From positions 1-64,000 of the forward strand of contig CALALB010000014.1 of NCBI GenBank assembly GCA_937923175.1: a stretch of DNA of 64,000 nucleotides, in the 5' to 3' direction. Under the pieces are notes generated by a model that worked only from the letters and a program-made list of their open reading frames with translations, searched no databases and was not told the DNA's origin. Positions 19,921 through 32,671 of this stretch are shown here, one piece after another (the first letter of the stretch is position 1; each line of letters begins with the position of its first letter). A program made the position numbers and the translations under genes. This DNA comes from an uncultured Chromatiaceae bacterium. GTDB lineage: Bacteria; Pseudomonadota; Gammaproteobacteria; Chromatiales; Chromatiaceae.

Positions 19921-20646
19921 TTATAGGGCGAAATCTGCGCCCAAATAGACCTCCCGGACCTGCTGGTTGGCAAGCAGACTGGCAGGTGGACCAGCGGCGA
20001 TCACTGTGCCAGCGTTTAGGATATAACCCCGGTCGCAGATATCGAGGGTCTCGCGCACATTGTGGTCGGTGATCAGCACCCCGATCGATCGGTCGCGCAG
20101 ATGGGCGATGATCGATTTGATGTCGCCAACCGCGATTGGATCGACCCCGGCGAAGGGCTCATCGAGCAACATCACCCTAGGCTCCAATACCAGGGCGCGG
20201 GCGATCTCCAGCCGCCGTCGCTCGCCGCCGGAGAGACTCAGGGCCAGCGAATCGGCAACATGGGCGATACCCAGATCCTCGAGCAAGCGCTCGCAGCGGG
20301 CCTCGCGCGCGGCGCGGCCGAGGTCACGGCGAGTCTCGAGGATGGCGAGGAGATTGTCGCGGACGCTCAGTTTGCGAAAGGCCGAAGGCTCCTGCGGGAG
20401 ATAGCTCAACCCAGCGCGCGCCCGCGCGTGCATGGGCAGACGGGTCAGATCGCGTCCGTTGAGCAGGATACGTCCTCGATCGGCATGGATCAGGCCCACG
20501 ATCAGATAAAAGCAGGTCGTTTTGCCTGCGCCATTTGGCCCGAGCAAACCCACGACCTCGCCCGGCTCGACCTGGACGCTGACGTCTTTGAGCACCTGGC
20601 GTCCGCCATAGTGCTTCATCAGGTGTTCAGCGCACAGACCCTTCAT
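19921..20646 (-). CDS. lptB: LPS export ABC ATPase LptB
   Basis: LptB powers extraction of lipopolysaccharide from the inner membrane with LptFG. The 241-residue ATPase shows Walker [12 protein letters not shown], the Q-loop [13 protein letters not shown], signature [15 protein letters not shown], Walker [14 protein letters not shown] and the switch histidine in [10 protein letters not shown]. It overlaps lptA by 4 bases. lptF and lptG are not in the window. Confidence 0.96.
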   Translation of the reverse strand: MKGLCAEHLMKHYGGRQVLKDVSVQVEPGEVVGLLGPNGAGKTTCFYLIVGLIHADRGRILLNGRDLTRLPMHARARAGLSYLPQEPSAFRKLSVRDNLLAILETRRDLGRAAREARCERLLEDLGIAHVADSLALSLSGGERRRLEIARALVLEPRVMLLDEPFAGVDPIAVGDIKSIIAHLRDRSIGVLITDHNVRETLDICDRGYILNAGTVIAAGPPASLLANQQVREVYLGADFAL

Positions 20647-21152
20647 CGTTGTTGATCGGGATTGAGCCTGATCCTGACCCGACCCGAGCCGCCAGCGCGA
20701 AAGCGTCCCTGGGCACGTTCATAGATGATGTGCTCTCCGGTGAGCCGATCCTCGCCCTGGATCAACAGCCCATCACCGATCAGCACCAATGCATCCTTGT
20801 CGGCGTCGTATTCCATCCGCCGGGCAAAGGCCTGGACCTCACCTCGCTGGTCATCGAGCAGCTGGCGATAGCTGGCTGGCTGGCCGATGGCAATAATCAG
20901 ACGCGGTTGTCGGTCGGGGCGATGATAGACAGTGACATGATCGGCACGCAGGGACATCGAGCCCTGTTCAACCTGGACATGGCCGGCATAGATGCTGGTA
21001 TTGTCCGCCTCGCGCACCTCGACCTCGTCCGCCTCGATCAGGAGGGGTTGCTGGGCGTCCGACTCCAAGGCCTGGCTGTGGGACCAGACGAAAAGCATTC
21101 CCGCCAGCAGTCTGCGTTGGATATGGCCAAAGACTCGGCGCTCTGGGCTCAT
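20643..21152 (-). CDS. lptA: Periplasmic LPS bridge protein LptA
   Basis: LptA forms the beta-jellyroll bridge that carries LPS across the periplasm. The 169-residue product has an N-terminal signal sequence (hydrophobic LLAGMLFVW) and the family pattern [22 protein letters not shown] with later [13 protein letters not shown]. It overlaps lptB and lptC by 4 bases each, indicating translational coupling. Confidence 0.93.
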   Translation of the reverse strand: MSPERRVFGHIQRRLLAGMLFVWSHSQALESDAQQPLLIEADEVEVREADNTSIYAGHVQVEQGSMSLRADHVTVYHRPDRQPRLIIAIGQPASYRQLLDDQRGEVQAFARRMEYDADKDALVLIGDGLLIQGEDRLTGEHIIYERAQGRFRAGGSGRVRIRLNPDQQR

Positions 21153-21754
21153 GGTTGGTGGGGATTCGTCGCTGGGTTGAGATGCATGCGGACGCGGCCT
21201 GTGAATTGGCCGCGGATGGCATCCTCCAGATACCAGAGGCGCATGCCATTGGCAACCAGGGTCTCGCCATCGCTCTCGATCCGGACGGATCGATCGGTTT
21301 CGGCAAGCCCTTGCTGGGGCCAGATATCCAGCCGTTCGGTCTCGAGCCGGACGGGGCGATTGTGGGTTCCACGCGCACGCTCCAGCTGCACCGCCCCCGA
21401 CAGCTCTAATGCATCGCCGTTGTTGCGGATCAGAGCGGCGCGTGCCCTGGCCTGCCAGGGTGGTCCATCAGGCCGATACAGGACGAGCTGGGGGGCAGTG
21501 AGCTCAGCGAGGTCCTCATCGGCAAAATAGCGCAACTCGGTTGCGGCCAACCGCCGAGTTGGCTGACCCTGGGGGTCTGTTTCCAGGGCGACCAAGCCTA
21601 GGACCCGATAGTCTGGCTCACGCGAGCGCAGTGTTCTGGGTTCAGCATCCGGGGGCAGTTGCCGAACCTGCCACCAGGTGATCAGGCCAAGCAGCCCTAG
21701 CCCGATCCCCAGGAGCCAATCGCGGCGGCGGGCACGGCCGGATTCAACGGGCAT
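21149..21754 (-). CDS. lptC: LPS export protein LptC
   Basis: LptC anchors the LptB2FG complex to the LptA bridge. The 201-residue protein has a single N-terminal membrane helix (about 13-29) followed by a periplasmic jellyroll domain with the conserved LVLYRPDG and GLAETDRSVRIES segments. It overlaps kdsC by 11 bases and lptA by 4. Confidence 0.92.
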   Translation of the reverse strand: MPVESGRARRRDWLLGIGLGLLGLITWWQVRQLPPDAEPRTLRSREPDYRVLGLVALETDPQGQPTRRLAATELRYFADEDLAELTAPQLVLYRPDGPPWQARARAALIRNNGDALELSGAVQLERARGTHNRPVRLETERLDIWPQQGLAETDRSVRIESDGETLVANGMRLWYLEDAIRGQFTGRVRMHLNPATNPHQP

Positions 21755-22271
21755 CTGGAGAAGGGATAAAGGGGATCAGGTGGCCCTGGGACTCCAGGAT
21801 CAGCTCGCAGACCTCGCGCGCTGCCCCGCGCCCGCCTGGTGCCGTCGTACACCAATGGGCCAGGGCGCGCACCCGCGGATCGGCATCGGCGACCGCGATC
21901 GCAAGCCCTACCTGGACCATCACCGGCAGGTCCACCAGGTCATCGCCGACATAGGCGATCTCGTCGTCGGCCAATCCATAACGACGTTTGAGTTCCTCAT
22001 AAGCCAAACGTTTGTCGCGATAGCCCTGGAAGACATCCGAGATGCCCAGACTCTCCATGCGCAGGCGTACTACGTTTGAGGTCCGGCCCGTGATCACGGC
22101 CAGGACTATCCCGGCCTCCCGCAGCAAGACCATGCCGTGCCCGTCGCGGGCATTGAATGCCTTGTATTCCTGACCATCATCGCCCAGAAACAGGCTGCCG
22201 TCGGTGAGTACCCCATCGACATCGAAGATCACCAGACGGATACGGGCGGCGCGTTCACGGATCGTCTGCAT
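21744..22271 (-). CDS. kdsC: 3-deoxy-D-manno-octulosonate 8-phosphate phosphatase KdsC
   Basis: KdsC is a HAD-superfamily phosphatase that yields free KDO for lipopolysaccharide. The 175-residue protein shows HAD motif I DVDGVLTDG with the nucleophile and acid aspartates, motif II VITGRTS, and motif IV YVGDDLVDLPVM. No large cap domain is present, as expected for this tetrameric C0 phosphatase. It sits between kdsD and lptC. Confidence 0.95.
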   Translation of the reverse strand: MQTIRERAARIRLVIFDVDGVLTDGSLFLGDDGQEYKAFNARDGHGMVLLREAGIVLAVITGRTSNVVRLRMESLGISDVFQGYRDKRLAYEELKRRYGLADDEIAYVGDDLVDLPVMVQVGLAIAVADADPRVRALAHWCTTAPGGRGAAREVCELILESQGHLIPFIPSPDAR

Positions 22272-22349
22272 GAGTGATACTCAGGCCCTTTGGGTTTGGC
22301 GCTGTCTTGTAAGCCGCTGTCTCATCCAGGTCAAGATGGTTGGGCCGGA

Positions 22350-23369
22350 TTAGACAACCCCCGCGCGCAACAGGTCATGCATGTTGAGTGCACCGACTAG
22401 CCGACCGGCGCCATCGATCACCAATAGGCCATTGATAGCGCGCGTCTCCATGAGCTCGATCGCCTCGATGGCGAGCGCCCCTGAGCAGATGGTAACGCCA
22501 GGTGAACTCATGACCGCATCGACCGGTGTCCAGCGGACATCGACACCGCGATCGAGCGCCCGGCGCAGATCCCCGTCGGTAAAGACGCCAAGCAGTTGAC
22601 CATCGGCAGCAAGCACTGCCGTCATCCCCAAACCCTTGGCTGACATCTCCTCCAGGGCCTCAAGCACCGTCGTTCCGCTTGGCACGGCCGGTATGTGCTC
22701 GCCACGGTGCATCACCTCATCGACATGCAACAGCAGGCGTCTGCCCAGACGTCCGCCCGGGTGCGAACGGGCAAAGTCCTCGGCGGTGAATCCGCGCTGT
22801 TCAAGCAAAGCGATCGCCAGGGCATCACCCATCGCCAAGGTTGCAGTCGTGCTGGCAGTCGGCGCCAGGCCCAAGGGGCAGGCCTCGGTGGCGACGCTGA
22901 CGTCGAGATGGACATCGGCATTGCGCGCCAGGGTCGAATCGCCTCTACCGGTCAGCGCGATCAAAGGGACACCTAGACGTTTGAGGATGGGAAGCAGAGT
23001 CAGGAGCTCCTCGGTCTCGCCTGAGTTTGAGATTGCCAGGACCACATCGCGCGGGGTGATCATCCCTAGGTCGCCGTGGCTTGCCTCGCCGGGGTGGACA
23101 AAGAAGGCCGGGCTGCCGGTGCTCGCCAGGGTCGCAGCGATCTTGCCGCCGATATGGCCAGATTTGCCCATCCCCAGGACCACGATTCGTCCCTCACAGG
23201 CCAACATATAGCGACAGGCCAGGACAAAGGCAGCATCGATCCGGTCAACCAGGGCAGAGACGGCTTGGGCCTCTGTCTCGATCACTGCCCGTCCCAGGCG
23301 CTGGATCCGCTCGGTTTGCTCCGGTGCCAGCGTCAGAGGTTGGGTGCCGAGCTGACGGCGTTCGGTCAT
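22350..23369 (-). CDS. kdsD: Arabinose-5-phosphate isomerase KdsD
   Basis: KdsD interconverts ribulose-5-phosphate and arabinose-5-phosphate at the start of KDO synthesis. The 339-residue product has an N-terminal SIS domain (GMGKSGHIGGKIAATLASTG, ISNSGETEELL) and two C-terminal CBS domains (VFTDGDLRRALDRG; INGLLVIDGAGRLVG). The frame is open up to 23648, but that part has no family similarity; the ATG at 23369 is the standard start. It is the first gene of the LPS/rpoN/PTS unit and abuts the gene-poor 23.4-25.1 kb region. In E. coli yrbG lies upstream; it is missing here. Confidence 0.95.
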   Translation of the reverse strand: MTERRQLGTQPLTLAPEQTERIQRLGRAVIETEAQAVSALVDRIDAAFVLACRYMLACEGRIVVLGMGKSGHIGGKIAATLASTGSPAFFVHPGEASHGDLGMITPRDVVLAISNSGETEELLTLLPILKRLGVPLIALTGRGDSTLARNADVHLDVSVATEACPLGLAPTASTTATLAMGDALAIALLEQRGFTAEDFARSHPGGRLGRRLLLHVDEVMHRGEHIPAVPSGTTVLEALEEMSAKGLGMTAVLAADGQLLGVFTDGDLRRALDRGVDVRWTPVDAVMSSPGVTICSGALAIEAIELMETRAINGLLVIDGAGRLVGALNMHDLLRAGVV

Positions 23370-23680
23370 CTTGGGTTCCAAAAGGGGTTCGGTCGAATTG
23401 GTAATCTTGGGCGGATTCAACCGCGAAGTGCAACGCGGTCTTATGATTGCATAAATCCCTGCTGAGTGGCTTTGGCGTCCAGGGGCTTGAACAGTTCGAT
23501 TGAAACATCGCCAAGACCATGGATCCTCGACATGGAGGGCTTGGTCAGCCTCGGTGAGGCCGCCTCGGCAGGAGGGATGTCGATGACGAGGCTGCGCCCT
23601 TGGGAAACTAAGGGCAAGCGGGTTGCCCAGCACCCAGCAGGCGGCCACCGAGGCTGCGACCTCGCCAGGCTCGAACCGGA

Positions 23681-24287
23681 CAGGCCGCCCTGCGGCGGCA
23701 GTTGAACGCGCTCCAGCGCGAGCGGTTTCCGGGGATGCCGGAGGTAACCAAAAACGCCCCGCAGATAGCGATTATCCAGTTGGGTGAGTCCTTCAGGAAG
23801 TTCTTTGCTGGTTGTGCGGGCTCCATATCCTCACTATCTGAGGATTTAAACGGGCCCGGCCTTATGCAAAACCGGCCTCTGGTGCGTTCGCTTGCGGATA
23901 TGGGCTTCTTTGGGTTTCGTCGGCAATTGAAATACCAGATGACAGAGGCGGGCAGCTCGTGGTTGCGGAACGTCTCCTTGCCAGCAGCAAGACCTGCTCG
24001 GCCTGGGGTTTGGTGCAGGACAAAATGCCGTTGTCCGTGCAGAGATGGATTTGCCCGGATTGTGGAACCCCCAAGATCGGGACTTAAATGCGGCAAGGAA
24101 CCTGGTGAACCATGGGCTGGCCGCCCGAGGCGGCCCTGCGCTGAGTTTCGCCGGCTCAGGCCTGGGGAGAGGCAGGCGCTGGCTGCGGCCGCAAGGTAGT
24201 GGTAAAAGCGGCCTCGATGAGGCAGGAGTCAGGCAGCAGCCTTGGCCAGTCATGGTCAGATCTGCGGAGGTATTGCGGAACGGATAG
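23681..24287 (+). pseudogene. tnpB: Decayed tnpB (IS200/IS605 family orfB) remnant
   Basis: Fragments of a TnpB-type RNA-guided transposon nuclease can be read in three frames. Frame one holds ALRRQLNALQRERFPGMPE then VTKNAPQIAIIQLGE and FFAG (about 23684-23815), part of the N-terminal half, followed after an apparent internal deletion by GFFGFRRQLKYQMTEAG (to about 23950). A second frame reads VVAERLLASSKTCSAWG and later WICPDCGTP, part of the zinc ribbon. A third reads DRDLNAARNL (about 24078-24110), the last RuvC motif. At least two frameshifts, a stop and loss of one zinc cysteine (CSAW instead of CSxC) make it non-functional. No tnpA was seen beside it. Confidence 0.8.
23827..23845. repeat. 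Short inverted repeat in the tnpB relic
   Basis: ATCCTCA and TGAGGAT form a perfect 7-base stem around CTATC. It lies where the N- and C-terminal parts of the tnpB relic are joined, so it could be a deletion scar or an element end. No U-tract of terminator length follows. Confidence 0.45.
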
Positions 24288-25125
24288 CAGGCCAAACCCT
24301 AGCCTGGGCGCCGAGGCGCGCTAGGCCGCTCGCCAGTCGGACTGGATACCTTGGGGTGGAGTGGCGAACACAAGCGGCTGCGGCTGTCTCTTGCCTGGCC
24401 GGTCCCAGGGGGACATCAGCCAGCAGCCGCTCATCCCTGAGGGGTGAGGATCACGCTGGCCCTGGTGACCGTCATTCCCGCCTCGGGGTCGCAAGTTGGC
24501 GGTTCAGCAGACAACCCGTGCGACCCTGGATATATCCAGCCTTTAGGACAATCCTCTCCTCCCCCTGGACCGAGAGGCCTTGGGCGATCGGTATGGGCCT
24601 TGACCTGCCAAGGCGGGATATGGTCCATTTTACAAGAATGATAGGTACAAGGACTATATAAGGTCCAGTCTGGTAATTTGCGATATCGATCACCCTTTTT
24701 GGCAAAGTCGCCTGCGGCAGCGCCTGGATATATTGCGCGCAGTGGGAGCGAGCGACCGTCCCGGCGGATGGTAAGCCCGCAAAACAAAGCCGCCGCAGAT
24801 GGCAAGACGAGATTTCGGTCCTTCTGCAGAAACCCTCTCCCAAAGGCCCGGACAAGGCAGCGGTGCGGCAACTCGATACGAATGACACCCTGCGCCGGCA
24901 TACCAGGCGGACACCCACACTCGAGACTGCCGATGCCGGGCCCGGAAACAGTTCTGGCGTCGCCAGGGCCATCCATCGGTTGTGCACCCGAGTCTGATCC
25001 ATCCGCCTTAAGGGGAGCAGGCGGGGACAGTGCGCCCAAGAAACCAGGCAGGGCTTCGGCTTTTGCCTGGCTTTAACCGAACATGCCGATCGACGCTGAG
25101 TCATGCCGGATGCCCAGGTTTGAAC

Positions 25126-25980
25126 ATGTTCGCTGAACCCCCGGTCAACCCGGACAGCGGGGCGAGCTCCAAGGAGAGCCATGCCGAACCCCTGGTTGAG
25201 ATCCGCGATCTTTGTTTTCGACGCGGCGACCAGCTCATCTTCGCGGACCTGAATCTTGACCTCCCGTGCGGTTTGGTGACTGCCGTGATGGGGCCGAGCG
25301 GGAGCGGCAAGACGACCCTGTTGAAGCTGATCACCGGCCAGCTCAAGCCGGATGCAGGAAGCATCCGGGTCGCTGGCGAGGAGATCACCCGGCTCGATCA
25401 ACAAGGGCTATTCCGCTTGCGCCGTCGGATGGGGATGCTGTTTCAGTCGAGCGCCTTGCTGACCGATCTGAGTGTCTTCGATAATGTTGCCTATCCGCTG
25501 CGTGAGCACACCAGGCTTTCCCCCTCGCTGATCCGCAAGCTGGTTTTACTCAAGCTTGAGGCCGTCGGTCTACGCGGCGCCTGGAGTCTCATGCCGAGCG
25601 AGCTTTCAGGCGGCATGGCGCGGCGGGTGGCCCTGGCGCGGGCGATTGCCCTTGATCCGATGATGATCCTCTATGACGAGCCTTTCACCGGCCAAGACCC
25701 GATCTCGATGGGGATGCTCATGGCCTTGATCCGCAAGCTCAATGATGCTGCCCGTCTCACCTCGATCCTGGTGTCGCATGACGTCCAAGAGACCCTGCGG
25801 ATCGCCGACTGGATCTATCTCATCGCCGAGGGCCGGGTGCTTGCCCAGGGGACACCGGCGGCCTTGACTCGAGATCCTTCCCCCTGGGTCCGTCAATTCC
25901 TGGATGGTCTGCCGGATGGCCCGGTGCACTTCCATTATCCGGCTCCGCCCTTGGCTAAGGATCTTTTGGGATGGGGATGA
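25126..25980 (+). CDS. mlaF: Mla phospholipid transport ATPase MlaF
   Basis: MlaF is the ATPase of MlaFEDB, which moves phospholipids between inner and outer membranes to keep lipid asymmetry. The 284-residue product shows Walker A GPSGSGKTTLLK, the Q-loop LFQSSALLTDLSV, signature ELSGGMARRVALARAI, Walker B MILYDEPFTGQDP and H-loop LVSHDVQET. The frame opens at 25030, but the ATG at 25126 fits the family. It starts the mlaFEDCB-murA-his unit, overlapping mlaE. Confidence 0.95.
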   Translation: MFAEPPVNPDSGASSKESHAEPLVEIRDLCFRRGDQLIFADLNLDLPCGLVTAVMGPSGSGKTTLLKLITGQLKPDAGSIRVAGEEITRLDQQGLFRLRRRMGMLFQSSALLTDLSVFDNVAYPLREHTRLSPSLIRKLVLLKLEAVGLRGAWSLMPSELSGGMARRVALARAIALDPMMILYDEPFTGQDPISMGMLMALIRKLNDAARLTSILVSHDVQETLRIADWIYLIAEGRVLAQGTPAALTRDPSPWVRQFLDGLPDGPVHFHYPAPPLAKDLLGWG

Positions 25981-26762
25981 CGCGCACTGCCCTGATGCAG
26001 CTCGGAACCAGCGTGCTCGCTGGTCTGGAACGGCTCGGACGGGCGCATCTGCTGTTGTTGGCAACCCTCTGCGCCTCGGATGAGGTGCTGCGCCGCCCGC
26101 GTCTGGTGCTCGAACAGGTCTTCAACATCGGCACCCTGTCCTTGGTGATCGTCGGGGTCTCGGGCCTATTCGTGGGCATGGTCTTGGGCCTGCAAGGCTA
26201 CACTGTGCTCGCCAAGTTCGGTGCCGCCGAGAGCCTGGGTATCCTGGTCGCTGCCTCCCTGGTGCGCGAGCTGGGGCCGGTGGTGACAGCTCTCTTGGTT
26301 GCAGGACGGGCGGGCTCAGCGCTCACCGCTGAGATCGGTCTGATGAAGGCGACCGAGCAGCTAGCGGCGCTCGAGATGATGGCGGTCGATCCAATCCGTC
26401 GGATCCTCGCCCCGCGTCTGCTCGGTGGCTTGATCAGCATGCCGCTGCTTGCAGCCATCTTTAGCGCGGTGGGGGTCGTAGGCGGCTATTTCGTTGGGGT
26501 CGGACTCCTGGGCGTGGATGCCGGGGCCTATTGGGGTCAGATGCAGGCCAGGATCGATGTCCAAGAGGACCTGGTCAACGGGGTCATCAAGAGCCTGGTC
26601 TTTGGTTTGGTGGTCACCTCGGTGGCGCTTTTTCAGGGCTATGAGGCAGTGCCAACCGCTGAGGGGGTCAGCCGGGCGACGACACGCGCAGTGGTCCAGT
26701 CGGCCTTGTTGGTCCTAGGGCTCGATTTCATCCTGACGGCCCTGATGTTTGGGGGTGACTGA
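25971..26762 (+). CDS. mlaE: Mla permease MlaE
   Basis: MlaE is the inner-membrane permease of the MlaFEDB phospholipid transporter. The 263-residue protein has five or six hydrophobic segments and the MlaE/PqiA-like permease motifs LGLQGYTVLAKFGA, RELGPVVTALLVAGRAGSA and EIGLMKATEQ. It overlaps mlaF by 10 bases; a second ATG lies at 25977. Two bases separate its stop from the mlaD start. Confidence 0.95.
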   Translation: MGMTRTALMQLGTSVLAGLERLGRAHLLLLATLCASDEVLRRPRLVLEQVFNIGTLSLVIVGVSGLFVGMVLGLQGYTVLAKFGAAESLGILVAASLVRELGPVVTALLVAGRAGSALTAEIGLMKATEQLAALEMMAVDPIRRILAPRLLGGLISMPLLAAIFSAVGVVGGYFVGVGLLGVDAGAYWGQMQARIDVQEDLVNGVIKSLVFGLVVTSVALFQGYEAVPTAEGVSRATTRAVVQSALLVLGLDFILTALMFGGD

Positions 26763-26763
26763 G

Positions 26764-27228
26764 ATGGTCAAACGCGGCATGCTCGAGCTTCTCGTCGGGC
26801 TCTTTGTGTCCCTGGGTTTTGTCGCCCTGTTTTTTCTTGCCATGCAGGTCAGCAATCTCAGCCTGAATCTGGATCAGGGCGGCTACCGGTTGACGGCGCG
26901 CTTTGGTAATGTCGGCAGTCTCAGGGCACGCGCGCCAGTGACCATGGCCGGGGTGCGTATCGGCCGGGTCGAATCGATCCAATTCGATCAACACACCTAT
27001 GAGGCCGTCGTGGTGATGCGGATCGACCCCCAGATCAATGCCATTCCAGAGGATACCATCGCCAGCATCCTGACGGCTGGACTGCTTGGTGAACAATATA
27101 TCGGTCTCGAACCGGGCAGCAGCCCTGATTTCTTGCAGGATGGCGATGAGATTACCCACACCCAATCGGCATTGGTGCTCGAACGGATGATCGGACAGTT
27201 TCTTTTCAAAAAGGCAGGTGAGGGTTGA
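26764..27228 (+). CDS. mlaD: Mla MCE-domain protein MlaD
   Basis: MlaD is the hexameric MCE-domain ring anchored in the inner membrane that receives phospholipid from or passes it to MlaC. The 154-residue protein has one N-terminal membrane helix (about 7-26) and an MCE domain with RFGNVGSLRARAPVTMAGV and TAGLLGEQYIGLEPG. The frame is open 15 bases upstream, but the ATG at 26764 right after mlaE is the likely start. The mlaC ATG follows its stop directly. Confidence 0.94.
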   Translation: MVKRGMLELLVGLFVSLGFVALFFLAMQVSNLSLNLDQGGYRLTARFGNVGSLRARAPVTMAGVRIGRVESIQFDQHTYEAVVVMRIDPQINAIPEDTIASILTAGLLGEQYIGLEPGSSPDFLQDGDEITHTQSALVLERMIGQFLFKKAGEG

Positions 27229-27845
27229 ATGCTGACGCGACGTCAGGTCCTGTCATTGCCGGTGATTGGTCTTGCGCTGGTTCAATCCGGCGCGCAGGCG
27301 GCTGAGCTCGGCGAGGCCACCGAGCTGGTCAAACGCACGGCCGAACAGATGCTGGAGATCCTCAGGACGCGCCGCGCCGAGATCGAGCAACAGCCTGCTC
27401 TGCTCGGTGAGCTCGTCGAGAGTATCGTGTTACCCTATTTTGACTTCGAGCGGATCACCCAAGGGGCGGTTGGACCTGCCTGGCGCCAGGCGACCCCCGC
27501 CCAGCAGCGCCGTTTAATCGAGGGATTTAAGCAGCTGCTCATCCGCACCTATGGCCGTGCCCTGCTTAATTATTCTGGCCAAGAGATCCGTTATCTGCCT
27601 GAACGTCCGGGTCAGCGCCCAGGTATGACCACAGTCACCATTGAGGTCCGCTCCCCAGGATCTGCGCCCATTCCGATTGAATATCGCATGCACTCAGCTA
27701 GCGGACGTTGGCAGGTCTATGATGTGATCATCGACCATGCCAGTCTGGTCGGCAATTATCGCAGCAGTTTCATCGAGGAGATCCGGCAAAACGGGATCGA
27801 TGGGCTGATCGAGCGGCTCGAGTCCATGAATCGCCAAGGTGGGGC

Positions 27846-27849
<4 letters not shown>
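27229..27849 (+). CDS. mlaC: Mla periplasmic phospholipid carrier MlaC
   Basis: MlaC shuttles phospholipids between MlaD and the outer-membrane MlaA complex. The 206-residue protein has a twin-arginine-like but ordinary signal peptide (LTRRQVLSLPVIGLALV, cut near AQA-AE) and the family segments YFDFERITQGAVG and GRWQVYDVIIDHASLVGNYRSSF. No mlaA is in this window. It ends overlapping the TTG start of mlaB. Confidence 0.94.
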
Positions 27850-30152
<2,303 letters not shown>

Positions 30153-30199
30153 GGGCCAGCGATCCCTGTTTCTCTGATGATTTGCTCGGAGCGATCTCC

Positions 30200-31507
30200 G
30201 TGACCGATATTCAACGTCTCTCAACCGCCGACCCTGGCTTTAGGGCCCAACTCGAGCGCCTGCTTGCTTGGGAATCGCTCGTCGATGAGCGGGTCCAGAC
30301 GACCGTAGCCGAGATCATCCGGGCAGTTCGCACGCACGGCGACCTGGCGCTCATGGAGTACACCGCCCGGTTCGATCGCTGGACGCCTGGTTCAGCCAGT
30401 GCGCTTGAGATCCCCCGCGCGCGTCTCAAGGCAGCCTGGGAGGGGATAGCGGATGAGCAGCGTTCGGCATTAAGGCTTGCTGCCGAGCGCATCCGCACCT
30501 ATGCCGAGCATCAAAAGCTCAACGGTTGGCGCTATCGTGAGCCCGACGGCACCCTGCTCGGCCAACAGGTCACGCCCTTGGATCGGGTCGGTCTCTATGT
30601 CCCGGGCGGCAAGGCGGCCTATCCCTCCTCGGTCCTGATGAATGCACTGCCAGCCAAGGTCGCCGGTGTCCCTGAGCTCATCATGGTGGTCCCGACCCCG
30701 GCGGGTGAGCTCAATGAGCTGGTGCTTGCTGCGGCCCAGATCGCTGGGGTAGATCGCGCCTTTGCCATTGGCGGCGCCCAGGCGATCGCCGCCCTGGCCT
30801 ATGGCACCCAGACTATCCCCCCCGTCGATAAGATCGTCGGCCCAGGCAATGTCTATGTCGCTGCTGCTAAGCGCGCTGTCTTCGGGCGGGTAGGGATCGA
30901 CATGGTCGCTGGTCCCTCCGAGATCCTGGTGATCTGCGATGGGCAGACCGATCCCGACTGGATCGCCATGGACCTGTTCTCCCAGGCTGAGCATGACGAG
31001 GATGCCCAGGCGATACTTGTCAGCTGGGATGAGCGGTTTTTAGATCAGGTAGCGGCAAGCATCGATCGGCTACTCCCCGGCATGGAGCGCGCCCCGATCA
31101 TTGCCAAGGCACTGACGCGCCGCGGTGCCCTGATTCTGGCCTGTGACCTCGATGATGCCCTCGCGGTGGCCAACCTGGTTGCTCCTGAGCATCTGGAGCT
31201 CTCGATTGCTGACCCAGAGTCAGTGGTGGGGCGGATCCGGCATGCCGGCGCCATCTTTATGGGGCGGCACACCCCAGAGGCCCTGGGCGATTATTGCGCC
31301 GGGCCCAACCATGTCCTGCCGACCTCGCGCACCGCGCGGTTTTCCTCCCCCCTCGGGGTTTATGACTTCCAGAAACGCTCGAGTCTCCTGCAGGTCTCGC
31401 CAGAGGCCGCTGCCGTCCTGGCCGAGACCGCCTCGATCCTGGCCCGGGGCGAGGGTCTGACCGCGCATGCGCGCTCGGCCGAGTATCGCGGGAATCGCCG
31501 CCCATGA
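30200..31507 (+). CDS. hisD: Histidinol dehydrogenase HisD
   Basis: HisD oxidises histidinol to histidine in two NAD-dependent steps and binds zinc. The 435-residue protein has the NAD/substrate segments [35 protein letters not shown] and VAGPSEILV, here cited in parts, and the C-terminal [20 protein letters not shown] choose the GTG at 30200 because GGAG lies 9 bases before it; the frame otherwise opens at a TTG at 30182. It overlaps hisC by 4 bases. Confidence 0.95.
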   Translation: MTDIQRLSTADPGFRAQLERLLAWESLVDERVQTTVAEIIRAVRTHGDLALMEYTARFDRWTPGSASALEIPRARLKAAWEGIADEQRSALRLAAERIRTYAEHQKLNGWRYREPDGTLLGQQVTPLDRVGLYVPGGKAAYPSSVLMNALPAKVAGVPELIMVVPTPAGELNELVLAAAQIAGVDRAFAIGGAQAIAALAYGTQTIPPVDKIVGPGNVYVAAAKRAVFGRVGIDMVAGPSEILVICDGQTDPDWIAMDLFSQAEHDEDAQAILVSWDERFLDQVAASIDRLLPGMERAPIIAKALTRRGALILACDLDDALAVANLVAPEHLELSIADPESVVGRIRHAGAIFMGRHTPEALGDYCAGPNHVLPTSRTARFSSPLGVYDFQKRSSLLQVSPEAAAVLAETASILARGEGLTAHARSAEYRGNRRP

Positions 31508-32580
31508 GCGCACGTCTGCAAGACCTCATCCGCCCTGAGATCCAGGCATTGTCAGCCTATGCGGTGCCTGATGCCCAGGGCCTCGTCAAGCTCGATGCGA
31601 TGGAAAACCCCTATCCGCTGCCCGAGTCATTGCGCGGACCCTGGCTGGCGGCGCTGAGGGACCTTGCGCTCAATCGCTATCCAGACCCGCGCGCATCTGA
31701 GCTGGCTGTGATTCTGCGCGAGACGATGTCTATCCCCCCAGAGGCCGGCATTTTGCTTGGCAATGGCTCGGATGAGCTGATCCAGATGCTGGCCCTGGCG
31801 GTAGCGTGGCCGGGGGCTAAGCTCCTTGCGGTTGAGCCAAGCTTTGTGATGTACCGGCTGATCGGTCTTTTTGCCGGTTTAGACTATGTCGGGGTCCGCT
31901 TGAGGGCCGATGATTTCGCGCTGGATCTGGAGGCGGTGCTGGCCGCTATTGAACGCGAACGGCCTGTGCTCACCTATCTGGCCTATCCAAACAACCCAAC
32001 CGGTAATCGCTTTGAGTCCGAGGAGTTGGTGCAGATCATCGAGGCCTCATCTGGGCTCGTGGTGATCGACGAGGCCTATGCGCCCTTCACCGATGCGAGT
32101 TTTCTGGGGCGGGTCGGGGATTGGGACAATCTTTTAGTCTTGCGCACCCTGTCCAAAATGGGCCTGGCAGGGCTTCGGCTCGGTTATCTGGTGGGTCCAA
32201 CCGCCTGGATCGCCGAGATCGACAAAGTCCGTCTGCCTTATAACATCAATCTCCTAACCCAGACCACAGCGGCCTTCGCCCTGCGCCACAAGGCGATCTT
32301 CGATGAGCAGGCCCAGCGGATTCGTCATGAGCGCACCAGGTTGTATGAGGCGCTCGAACAGCTCCGTGGCTGCTATCCCTATCCCAGCGAGGCCAATTTC
32401 ATCCTGGTTCGCGTCTCCCCGGGTCAGGCCGGGCAGCTATTTGCCGGCCTGAGGGCAGCAGGGATCTTGGTGAAAAATCTCGACGGCACCCATCCCTTAT
32501 TGCAGGACTGCCTGCGGATCACTGTAGGCACCCCCGAGGAGAACGACCAGCTGTTACAGGCCTTGGCAGGCTTGTTGTAA
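31504..32580 (+). CDS. hisC: Histidinol-phosphate aminotransferase HisC
   Basis: HisC is a PLP-dependent aminotransferase of histidine synthesis. The 358-residue protein has ALNRYPDP (57-63), the PLP-phosphate loop LGNGSDE (85-91), [18 protein letters not shown] and the Schiff-base lysine K218 in [15 protein letters not shown]. It ends the mla-murA-his unit; the remaining his genes are not here. A tRNA-Val gene follows. Confidence 0.95.
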   Translation: MSARLQDLIRPEIQALSAYAVPDAQGLVKLDAMENPYPLPESLRGPWLAALRDLALNRYPDPRASELAVILRETMSIPPEAGILLGNGSDELIQMLALAVAWPGAKLLAVEPSFVMYRLIGLFAGLDYVGVRLRADDFALDLEAVLAAIERERPVLTYLAYPNNPTGNRFESEELVQIIEASSGLVVIDEAYAPFTDASFLGRVGDWDNLLVLRTLSKMGLAGLRLGYLVGPTAWIAEIDKVRLPYNINLLTQTTAAFALRHKAIFDEQAQRIRHERTRLYEALEQLRGCYPYPSEANFILVRVSPGQAGQLFAGLRAAGILVKNLDGTHPLLQDCLRITVGTPEENDQLLQALAGLL

Positions 32581-32671
32581 CCTTGACAGGTGCGCAGCTT
32601 GGGTCGGGCTGAATTGCCAGATCTGCCCGGCAGCCCTCTGATTCTATCCATCTCGACTGACCCCTTGGGTC

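Larger units (their letters stand above)
23370..25125. other. Gene-poor region with insertion-sequence debris
   Basis: This 1.76-kb stretch lies between kdsD and mlaF, where some relatives carry yrbG. It holds a broken tnpB (annotated separately, about 23.68-24.29 kb), an inverted repeat at 23827-23845, and at 24464-24486 a segment whose minus strand reads GGCGGGAATGACGG, like the dispersed intergenic elements translated as AGMT. From 24.3 to 25.1 kb several open frames exist on both strands, but none resembles a protein and their composition is irregular; I see no gene there. Confidence 0.6.

Noticed and set aside
24431-25404. Long overlapping minus-strand ORFs between the tnpB relic and mlaF
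   Set aside because: They overlap each other and the mlaF coding start, have irregular composition and resemble no protein; most likely chance open frames in GC-rich DNA.
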